From the NCBI RefSeq assembly GCF_029087225.1, contig NZ_JARFJD010000020.1, forward strand, positions 44,672 to 108,671: 64,000 nt of DNA, read 5' to 3'. Source of the DNA: Limnobacter olei (lineage in GTDB: Bacteria > Pseudomonadota > Gammaproteobacteria > Burkholderiales > Burkholderiaceae_B). The translations under genes were made by a program, and so were the position numbers. The notes beneath the pieces are model-generated. The model was not told the DNA's origin. It made no database searches and saw nothing but the letters and a program-made list of their open reading frames with translations. Of the stretch, positions 16,048-23,297 are shown one piece after another (the first letter of the stretch is position 1; the number at the start of each line of letters is the position of its first letter).

Positions 16048-16134
16048 TTACGCACAACCCTCTTCCGCCGCTTGCCCAAACCAGGCAAAGAAGCCAAAAA
16101 AAGCATAAAAAGAGTGCGCGAAATTCGTGTTCAT
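16048..16134 (-). CDS. Phe-rich leader peptide for attenuation of DAHP synthase
   Basis: A 28-codon reading frame from ATG 16134 to TAA 16048 encodes a peptide with seven Phe (positions 5, 9, 12, 13, 15, 16, 19), one Tyr and one Trp, in the segment FYAFFGFFAWF. It ends 25 bases before a strong terminator hairpin that precedes the DAHP synthase gene. This is the arrangement of pheA/pheST-type attenuators: ribosome stalling at Phe codons would favour antitermination. The Shine-Dalgarno match is weak (AAAAG directly upstream). Known for pheA in enteric bacteria; its use here is inferred from sequence. Confidence 0.75.
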   Translation of the reverse strand: MNTNFAHSFYAFFGFFAWFGQAAEEGCA

Positions 16135-16232
16135 CTTTTAAATGTAATCAATTCATGGCCGCTGTGCAAGCGCGCTAAACCAAATTCTAACAAGTCACGG
16201 GTGGGTGTGGTTGGCATCCCACTGAAAAACAA

Positions 16233-16260
16233 GGAACTTTGACAGCTTTGAGTCCACTCA
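16233..16260 (+). promoter_or_regulatory. perfect HrpL/BtrS-type ECF sigma promoter (hrp box)
   Basis: GGAACT at 16233-16238, a 15-base spacer, then CCACTCA at 16254-16260: this fits GGAACY-N15/16-CCACNNA fully. The gene starting at 16293 begins 32 bases after the -10 element, the same distance as for the box at 11615-11643. Confidence 0.7.
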
Positions 16261-16292
16261 GGCGTTCAATTTCAATACACCACCGACGAATC

Positions 16293-16886
16293 ATGAGCAT
16301 GAACGGAATCAACCCAATTCAAGTGAACCCATTGAATTTTGCCCCAGCACCTCCCCAGGCCCAACAACGCCCCACCGTGGAAGCAGTAAGGGCTCTGGCC
16401 ACACAAATCAGGGGGCAGACTGCGACATTAATTCCGCTAGTCAACAATTTCTACATGGCATGGATGGTGTTGCCGCAAGCGCAGGCTGTCGCCGTTTCAG
16501 CCACACAACAACTCAAAAGTACGTTCCTGGAACCCGATGAGGGTCATGCGGATTTTCTTCGTAAACTGGAGAACTGTACTGATGAAGTGCGACACAATGC
16601 CAGAGAAGTTACTCGTTTGGCCATTTCATTGGACAACAGCTGCTTCGAGGCGCTCGAAATCGCAAGCCATTTGCTTGAGCAAGGTCCGAGCAACTTGCTG
16701 GTGACAACACCGTTGGGGCCTTGGTCTTTGTCAAAGCAGGCTATTGACACCAATTTGCTCTACCGGCTTACAGGAGACATAGACCTGCTGCAGGGCCCAC
16801 AGCCCGGGGACCAAGGCAACCTGGCTGCCTTGCATGCAGAATGGGCGCAAGACGATGCGATCGACCCTTACGGCATGCCGCGCTGA
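16293..16886 (+). CDS. helical hypothetical protein under a HrpL/BtrS-type promoter; candidate type III substrate
   Basis: Not recognised. Start chosen at ATG 16293 (MSMNGINPIQVNPL), downstream of the promoter; a second ATG lies at 16299. The frame is open from 16239, but that lies inside the promoter. The 197-residue product has an Asn/Pro/Gln/Ala-rich, apparently disordered first 40 residues, then helical sequence and a Gly/Pro-rich end. There is no signal peptide. It converges on tldD with one base between stop codons. The promoter and the N-terminal composition suggest type III secretion; function unknown. Confidence 0.65.
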   Translation: MSMNGINPIQVNPLNFAPAPPQAQQRPTVEAVRALATQIRGQTATLIPLVNNFYMAWMVLPQAQAVAVSATQQLKSTFLEPDEGHADFLRKLENCTDEVRHNAREVTRLAISLDNSCFEALEIASHLLEQGPSNLLVTTPLGPWSLSKQAIDTNLLYRLTGDIDLLQGPQPGDQGNLAALHAEWAQDDAIDPYGMPR

Positions 16887-16887
16887 A

Positions 16888-18357
16888 TTACTGCGTACCG
16901 CCCATCACCAGCCCATCGATGCGCAGGGTGGGCTGGCCCACACCAACAGGTACGCTTTGACCTTCCTTGCCGCAAGTGCCCACGCCATCGTCAAGCGCCA
17001 TGTCGTTGCCCACCATTGAAATTTTCGTGAGCGACTCTGGGCCGTTACCGATCAAGGTTGCACCCTTGAGTGGGTAAGTGATTTTGCCGTTTTCAATTTT
17101 GTAGGCCAGCGAAGCTGAAAATACAAACTTGCCACTGGTAATATCGACTTGACCTCCGCCAAAGTTCACGGCGTACACACCGTCTTTCACACTGGCGATA
17201 ATTTCCTCAGGCGTTTTGTCGCCGTTCAACATGTAAGTGTTGGTCATGCGGGGCATGGGCAAATGCGCAAAGCTCTCGCGACGACCGTTGCCGGTGACCG
17301 GCATTTTCATGAGCCTTGCGTTCGTAATGTCTTGAATGTAGCCCTTCAAAATACCGTCTTCAATCAAGGTGGTGCATTCGGTTTTGTTGCCTTCGTCGTC
17401 AATGTTCAACGAACCCCGGCGGCAGGCCAAAGTACCATCATCAACAATCGTGACCCCCTTGGCGGCCACGCGCTGGCCAATCATGCCTGAAAATGCGCTA
17501 CTGCCTTTGCGGTTGAAGTCACCTTCCAGACCGTGGCCAATCGCTTCATGCAACAAAATACCGGGCCAGCCAGAACCCAGCACCACGGTCTGCAAGCCTG
17601 CCGGTGCTGGGCGGGCTTCCAGATTGATCAAGGCTTGGTCTACTGCAGTGTGGGCATGGTGCATCAAAAACGCATCTGTAAACTGTGCAAAGTCGTAACG
17701 GCCACCAGCCCCCGATGAACCAGTTTCACGACGGCCTTTTTGTTCTACCACCACGCTGACGTTGACACGCACCAAGGGGCGCACATCAGCGGCGAGTACA
17801 CCGTCACTGCGAGCCACCAGTACCACATCATAGGCGCCCACAATATTGGCCATCACTTGCTTTACGCGTTTGTCGCGCTTGCGTGCGAATTGCTCAAGAC
17901 GCTTAAGCAGATCTACTTTTTCAGTCGATGTCAGCGTGGGGATCGGGTTCAGGGGGCTGTAGAGTGCCCGGCTTTCGGCACCAGCAAAGCCCTTGCCTGT
18001 TTTCAGGTTGCGATTAGCGGTTTTGCCCAAGCTTGCAATTTCACGCACCGATTTCGCCGCTGCCAAGATGGGTTTGAAGGCGATGTCGTCGGAATAGGCA
18101 AAAGCAGTTTTATCACCGCTGACAGCGCGCACACCCACGCCCTGCTCAATGTTGTAGCTGCCCGATTTCACAATGCCTTCATCCAGCGACCAACCTTCAA
18201 TGCAACCGTACTGAAAGTACAGATCAGCAAAATCCACCTTGTGGGAAAAAATTTCACCAAACGCCTTTTGAATGTGGCCTTCGTCGATACCGTAGGGGGT
18301 CCACAACAGGCTTTGGGCGGTGGCCAGGTTGGCGATGGCGGGGTCTACTACTTTCAT
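16888..18357 (-). CDS. tldD: metalloprotease TldD
   Basis: Subunit of the TldD-TldE peptidase, which degrades unfolded peptides and helps maturation of some modified peptides and CcdA turnover in enteric bacteria. Start chosen at ATG 18357 (MKVVDPAIANL) with AAAGGA seven bases upstream. This gives 489 residues, close to the 481 of E. coli; the frame extends upstream to 18411 without support. The metal-binding HEAIGHGLEGD (HExxxH) is near residue 260 and the conserved C-terminal GTCGKEGQSVPVGVGQP is present. It is the last gene of the yhdP-nit-tldD operon, 10 bases after nit. The partner tldE (pmbA) is not in the window. Confidence 0.95.
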   Translation of the reverse strand: MKVVDPAIANLATAQSLLWTPYGIDEGHIQKAFGEIFSHKVDFADLYFQYGCIEGWSLDEGIVKSGSYNIEQGVGVRAVSGDKTAFAYSDDIAFKPILAAAKSVREIASLGKTANRNLKTGKGFAGAESRALYSPLNPIPTLTSTEKVDLLKRLEQFARKRDKRVKQVMANIVGAYDVVLVARSDGVLAADVRPLVRVNVSVVVEQKGRRETGSSGAGGRYDFAQFTDAFLMHHAHTAVDQALINLEARPAPAGLQTVVLGSGWPGILLHEAIGHGLEGDFNRKGSSAFSGMIGQRVAAKGVTIVDDGTLACRRGSLNIDDEGNKTECTTLIEDGILKGYIQDITNARLMKMPVTGNGRRESFAHLPMPRMTNTYMLNGDKTPEEIIASVKDGVYAVNFGGGQVDITSGKFVFSASLAYKIENGKITYPLKGATLIGNGPESLTKISMVGNDMALDDGVGTCGKEGQSVPVGVGQPTLRIDGLVMGGTQ

Positions 18358-18367
18358 GTTGAATCCT

Positions 18368-19174
18368 TTAAAGCACGCGGTGCGTAAGCGCGGGCAAGCT
18401 GTTTCGCACATCGACTATCTTAGCAGGGTCAAGCTGGCCCAGCACCACACCCTCGCCTTCTTCCAACACATTCTCGACCTCGCCCCACGGGTTGACCAGC
18501 ATGGAATGGCCCCAGGTGCGGCGCCCATTCTCGTGCACACCGCCCTGACCGCAAGCCAGCACATAACACTGGTTTTCAATGGCGCGGGCACGCATCAACA
18601 CCTCCCAGTGAGCGCGGCCGGTAGTATAAGTGAATGCAGCGGGCATCACGATCAAATCAACAGGCCCCATGGCACGGTAAAGTTCTGGAAAACGCAAGTC
18701 GTAGCACACGGACAAGCCGATTTTGAAGCCCTCCACATCGGCCACCACTGGCGTGTCCCCAGGCAGAAGTACACGCGCTTCGTCGTAGCTTTCCTGCCCC
18801 TTGGTGAAACAAAACAGGTGAATTTTGTCGTAGCGGGCTGTGCATTCGCCTTGCGGATTGAATACCAGCGTGGTGTTGTACACACGGCCGTCCACGTCGC
18901 TGGCAATTGGCAGGGTACCCGCCACAATGTGTAAGTTACGTACCACGGCCTGATCGGCCAGAAATTGCTGGATCGGACCATTGCCGATAGGCTCTGCAAT
19001 CGCCAGCTTGTCGGTGTCTTTGTGGCCCATCAAGCAAAAATATTCAGGCAGCAACACCATGCGTGCGCCTTGCTTTGCTGCATGCCCAATCAAACGCTGT
19101 GCGATGTCCAGATTCCGTTCAAGGTCGGGGGCGGCAATCATTTGCAGGCTTGCAACGGTCATGGACTTGCTCAT
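18368..19174 (-). CDS. carbon-nitrogen hydrolase of the Nit (deaminated glutathione amidase) type
   Basis: Nitrilase-superfamily amidase, 268 residues from ATG 19174 (MSKSMTVASLQ). An upstream extension to 19240 overlaps yhdP and is not favoured. The Glu-Lys-Cys triad is visible: LLPEYF near residue 43, YDKIHLF near 114, SVCYDLRFPELY near 150. NatA/Nit1-type proteins hydrolyse deaminated glutathione, and the family also includes omega-amidases; the LRFPELYR context fits the Nit subgroup. It lies between yhdP and tldD in a conserved betaproteobacterial order. Confidence 0.9.
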   Translation of the reverse strand: MSKSMTVASLQMIAAPDLERNLDIAQRLIGHAAKQGARMVLLPEYFCLMGHKDTDKLAIAEPIGNGPIQQFLADQAVVRNLHIVAGTLPIASDVDGRVYNTTLVFNPQGECTARYDKIHLFCFTKGQESYDEARVLLPGDTPVVADVEGFKIGLSVCYDLRFPELYRAMGPVDLIVMPAAFTYTTGRAHWEVLMRARAIENQCYVLACGQGGVHENGRRTWGHSMLVNPWGEVENVLEEGEGVVLGQLDPAKIVDVRNSLPALTHRVL

Positions 19175-19175
19175 G

Positions 19176-22100
19176 CTAATTCCTTGTGTTGGGGTCGTTG
19201 GTGGGCGGGGTGACCGGATCGCCCCTGCGCACACGCTCAATAACCGGGGCCACCCACGGGCCGCTCACCTTGTACTGGAAGGAGAAGATTTTCGAAAGCG
19301 GATCTTTCAGCACAAAATCGGCAATCAATGATGCAATACCCACCGCCGGGTTGGCTGCAATCACAGAGTAGATCAGTGAACCGCCGGCGGGGTTCAGGTC
19401 AGGCAACACAACCACATTCAGGTTTTGGGTTTCGCTTTCCAGGTCCAGTTTTCCATCCATCAACACGGTGGCGCTAGGTCCGGTCATTTTGAAGTTCTGA
19501 GTGCTGGCAATGCCCTCTTTCATGGCCACATCGGCCTCCATGGTGTCGTAGGCAAAGCCCTCGGAAAACACATCCTTGAAATCGAGCGTGAATCGACGCG
19601 GAATACTTTGCAAGGAAAGTACGCCCAGCAATTTAGCCACGCCAGGGTCTGCTTTCAAAAACTGCCCCTTGCTGCTTTTCAGCTTGAATTGCCCGCTCAA
19701 GCTGCCGTAGTCAATATTCGTGGGCGCATCATTCCAGCGCAATCGCCCAAGCAGCGTACCTTCACCACCCTGAAACACCCCGGCCATACCGAGTCGGGTT
19801 AACAAGCCACCCGCATTCTTCACGGTTTGGTCCACTTCAATGTCGGTGCGCTGATTTTTCAGGTTTTCACCGTACTGCCAAACTCCTTTGGCCCGGGTGA
19901 TCGACTCCGGGTTTTCAATGCGGAGTTCTTCCAGTTTCCATTCTTTCGGGCGTTGACCCAGAGCGGCGCGCGCCTGTTCTTCACGGGTTTGGTTCACCGC
20001 GATTAATTTCAGGCTGCCCAGCGCCAAATCATTCAAGGTGAAATTGTCTACCTGCACATCCAACGCTGGAATGCTGGAGGCGGGCTCCTCCACCAAATCA
20101 CGTAGGTCACTGTCGAGCGTTTTGGGAATGACCAGCGTTTTAAAACGCGCCAACACAGCGCCATCGGGCCGTTGTTTGTCAGAAATCCAAGACAGATAAC
20201 CATCAACCCCCTTGGCTTTCACATCAAACTGCCAACGTTTTTCGACCGTGCGGGCCGCTACCGACACGCCTTCAAATGATTTGCTGCCCACATTCAGGCG
20301 TTCGGTACGAACACCCACCTTTAACTTGATGTCGGTGTCAGCGGTGGGGTCACCCATCAACTCGCCCATCAAGCCCTTGTTGCCCGGGGCCGAGGTGATG
20401 TCATTGAAAATAGAGCGCCAAGTGTCCAAATCAATCGCGGGCACCCGAATGTCGCCTTGTATTCCTGCTGTGGGGGCCGCCAGGGGCGCACCGATGGCGA
20501 ACTGCATGGAATCAATACCCGCTTGACCCGCCTGTTCCAGAACAATCGCACGAAGTTGTGCCAGCGGTTTCGCATCTGGGCCCAAATCCACTTGCCAACG
20601 TTCACCCTGGGCTGTGGCGCTTTGGTTCAATTTGAAGGGCAATCTGGCATCTGCTTTTTTGGCGAAAGGCGCGGGCAATTTCACCTCCAAGCCTTGCAAC
20701 TGACTGTTCACATCCACTGCCACGCCATTCTCACGAGTGGCCACGAGCACCGAATACGGTGTGCTGCCAGCCAGGTAAGGCTCACTCAGGGGGTTCAAAT
20801 ACTGGGCCAAGCCCTTGGCACGCGCAGTGCCATTGGCCCGAATTTCCATACGTCCATTGGCATCTGTGGTGCCTTTCACCACCACTGGCCCGCCCAGGGC
20901 TTGGCCTTGAAGCTGGTCAATAAACAAACCTTTGTTGGAAAACTGGATGACGCCATCCACATTGCTGACCACCGGCATGCCCCGCACCACTCGGATGGAA
21001 TTGCCTTTCAATTTCAGATCGCCTTTGACCTGTGTTTTTTCAGGATCAGCAATCGGAATATTCAGACGCAAATCGAGGTTGGCATTGCCTTCCACCTGTG
21101 CATTAACAAGTGCCTCGTTCAATATTTCCCGCACCGGGCTTTGATTCACAAAGGCCACCATTTTGCCCAAATCGCCTTGGCCTTGCCCTTTAATTTCAAG
21201 CAGTGGTTCCCAAGCGTCCAGGTTGTCAATAGTCGCTTGCACGCCTTTCAGGCCTACCCCGGAAGTTTCAGCTTGCTCCGCTTCAATCAACATGCGTTTG
21301 CCAATAAACAAGGCCTTGCCATTCACTTTCTGAATGCCTGGCCAGCCGGGGGCATAGGTCAGTTCACCGTTTTCAAACGGCACATCGATTTTAAACACAC
21401 CTGGGTGTTTTGGATCCGCAAAGGGAAAGTCGCTCAAGCGGCCAGACAATTCAAATTGACCGTTTTTTGCCATGCCCGCTTTCAAGTTCTCAGTCAGCCA
21501 CTCACGCGCACTGGCCCCAACCACCAGTGGCAGGTAATTGGCCACGCGCGCGATATTGGCCAACGGTAGAGAGCCCTTGATGTCGATGACATCCGATTCA
21601 TCCCGGCGAAACTGGTAACTGCCCGCAACCTGGGCCTGAAGGTCTGTGTTGCCGACCTTCAGTTGCTCCACAGAAAATTCTGCTGGCTGATTGGCCGTGA
21701 AAACATCTCGCCAACCGCCCCGGCCTTCGATGGAATCAAAGGCCAGGGTTTCAGCTGCAAATATTTCTGGCAGAGAAATTTCAGAATTGCGGCCAACCAA
21801 GGTCCATTCGCCTTTGGAATCGCTGCCTTTAAACGTGCCACTAAGGTTCTTGAACCCGGTAATTCGTCCGTTGGATTTTGGCGACGGGTCACGATACAAC
21901 ACGGTGAGCTTGCTGAAATCCACATCGGATTTGAACGAAACTGATTCCTCAAAGGGCTTGTTACCTGAGGTCCGCCAATCCAGCGCCACACGGTTGATTC
22001 GCCCGGCCACATCGAAAGACTTCAAGGCTTCAAGCCGCTGAAGCTGCCCCAAGTGTGGTCCCAATTCCAGCACCACTGCCTGGGCCTGAGCTGCGTCCAA

Positions 22101-23222
22101 TTGTTGAATCTGCACGCCCCAATCCACCCCCTTAGCACCTGCTTCTTTCTTTAGGGACAAATCGGTCGGGCCAAACTGTTTTTGCCCGGCAATCTGGCCT
22201 TTGAGTTGACGGATCGAAATGGCATTCGGTTCAAACAAAGCGTGCTGACCTTGCACCTCGATCAAGGCACTGGTGTTGGTCATGTCAAAAGGGGTGGCCT
22301 CAACCTCGGGGTTGGCAAAACGCAACTTTCCAATTCGGGCATCCAGCAGGGAACGCTGCACCAAACCGTCTTCAAAATCGATCCACAGTTTTCCCTGTGG
22401 CTGGGTAAGATCCACATCCAGACCGAAGGTTTTGAACACCGACTCAAGCGGTTCCGTTTGATCCACCAAAGCACTGAGATAAAAACTACCCTTCCATTTG
22501 GACACATCGCCCAACTTGCGCTCCAGCAACGGTGTTTTGAAGTTCAAGCGCGCATTCACCGGCGTTTGAGCCAGCACCGGCAATTTGAAAGTCAGGCCCG
22601 CCTCGTGACGGCTTAATCCATTTTCCAGCAAAAGCTCGGTTTCAATGGCTTGGGCACCTGGAAATTGCCCCATGGCATCTTGCCAGTTCAACACGCCATT
22701 TTTCAGCAACACGCGTTGCTGCGCCAACAACCAGTCCAACCCGGGGTTGCCCTGGCTGCCGTCGTCTACCCAAGGTATGCCGGCAACTTCAATTACGCCT
22801 TGCAAATTACGCACTACGCTGAGCGCTGGCGATTGCACTTCCAGGTTTTTCAGACGTGGATTGAAGGCAAGAATGCTGGGCAAAGACCAGGTTAAGTGAA
22901 CCCGATCAGCGGTGAAGCCCGGCTCACCATTGGCTTGGGGCAAGCGAATGTTTTGCACCACCAGCACGGGACCAAAGCCGCGCCAGCTGGCCTGAATCTC
23001 GCCAATTTCAAGTGCAGTGCCTGTTTGTGTTTGCAAGTACTGCTGAATTTCGGGACGGTAGCGATCAATTTCAGGCAATACCAACCACTTGATGGCCAGC
23101 AAGGCCATGCACAAGGGGGTGTACACCGCAATCAACACCCAAAACAGCACCGCCCCTGCACGCCGAAGCGTGGGGTTGCTTTTGACTTGTTGCACCAGTG
23201 CCTGGTTTGTTCCTTCCTGCAA
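19176..23222 (-). CDS. yhdP: YhdP-type AsmA-like envelope protein (DUF3971)
   Basis: The very large protein (1348 residues) of the AsmA/TamB-like group has one N-terminal membrane anchor (VLFWVLIAVYTPLCMALLAIKWLVLP) and a long beta-rich periplasmic part. It resembles the bridge-like YhdP proteins that help phospholipids reach the outer membrane. DUF3971-type repeats fill the middle and an AsmA C-terminal region ends near FVLKDPLSKIFSFQYKVSG. The listed start is TTG 23222. A GTG at 23195 preceded by AGGAAGGA may be the real start, with a rather long spacing. The stop is two bases before the ATG of nit. Confidence 0.88.
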   Translation of the reverse strand: MQEGTNQALVQQVKSNPTLRRAGAVLFWVLIAVYTPLCMALLAIKWLVLPEIDRYRPEIQQYLQTQTGTALEIGEIQASWRGFGPVLVVQNIRLPQANGEPGFTADRVHLTWSLPSILAFNPRLKNLEVQSPALSVVRNLQGVIEVAGIPWVDDGSQGNPGLDWLLAQQRVLLKNGVLNWQDAMGQFPGAQAIETELLLENGLSRHEAGLTFKLPVLAQTPVNARLNFKTPLLERKLGDVSKWKGSFYLSALVDQTEPLESVFKTFGLDVDLTQPQGKLWIDFEDGLVQRSLLDARIGKLRFANPEVEATPFDMTNTSALIEVQGQHALFEPNAISIRQLKGQIAGQKQFGPTDLSLKKEAGAKGVDWGVQIQQLDAAQAQAVVLELGPHLGQLQRLEALKSFDVAGRINRVALDWRTSGNKPFEESVSFKSDVDFSKLTVLYRDPSPKSNGRITGFKNLSGTFKGSDSKGEWTLVGRNSEISLPEIFAAETLAFDSIEGRGGWRDVFTANQPAEFSVEQLKVGNTDLQAQVAGSYQFRRDESDVIDIKGSLPLANIARVANYLPLVVGASAREWLTENLKAGMAKNGQFELSGRLSDFPFADPKHPGVFKIDVPFENGELTYAPGWPGIQKVNGKALFIGKRMLIEAEQAETSGVGLKGVQATIDNLDAWEPLLEIKGQGQGDLGKMVAFVNQSPVREILNEALVNAQVEGNANLDLRLNIPIADPEKTQVKGDLKLKGNSIRVVRGMPVVSNVDGVIQFSNKGLFIDQLQGQALGGPVVVKGTTDANGRMEIRANGTARAKGLAQYLNPLSEPYLAGSTPYSVLVATRENGVAVDVNSQLQGLEVKLPAPFAKKADARLPFKLNQSATAQGERWQVDLGPDAKPLAQLRAIVLEQAGQAGIDSMQFAIGAPLAAPTAGIQGDIRVPAIDLDTWRSIFNDITSAPGNKGLMGELMGDPTADTDIKLKVGVRTERLNVGSKSFEGVSVAARTVEKRWQFDVKAKGVDGYLSWISDKQRPDGAVLARFKTLVIPKTLDSDLRDLVEEPASSIPALDVQVDNFTLNDLALGSLKLIAVNQTREEQARAALGQRPKEWKLEELRIENPESITRAKGVWQYGENLKNQRTDIEVDQTVKNAGGLLTRLGMAGVFQGGEGTLLGRLRWNDAPTNIDYGSLSGQFKLKSSKGQFLKADPGVAKLLGVLSLQSIPRRFTLDFKDVFSEGFAYDTMEADVAMKEGIASTQNFKMTGPSATVLMDGKLDLESETQNLNVVVLPDLNPAGGSLIYSVIAANPAVGIASLIADFVLKDPLSKIFSFQYKVSGPWVAPVIERVRRGDPVTPPTNDPNTRN

Positions 23223-23297
23223 GAAATACCGCCCGAATAATCGTCAACACCTGTAGTACGCTATTGTAGAACCAAGCTCCCCTTTATAACGACACGC

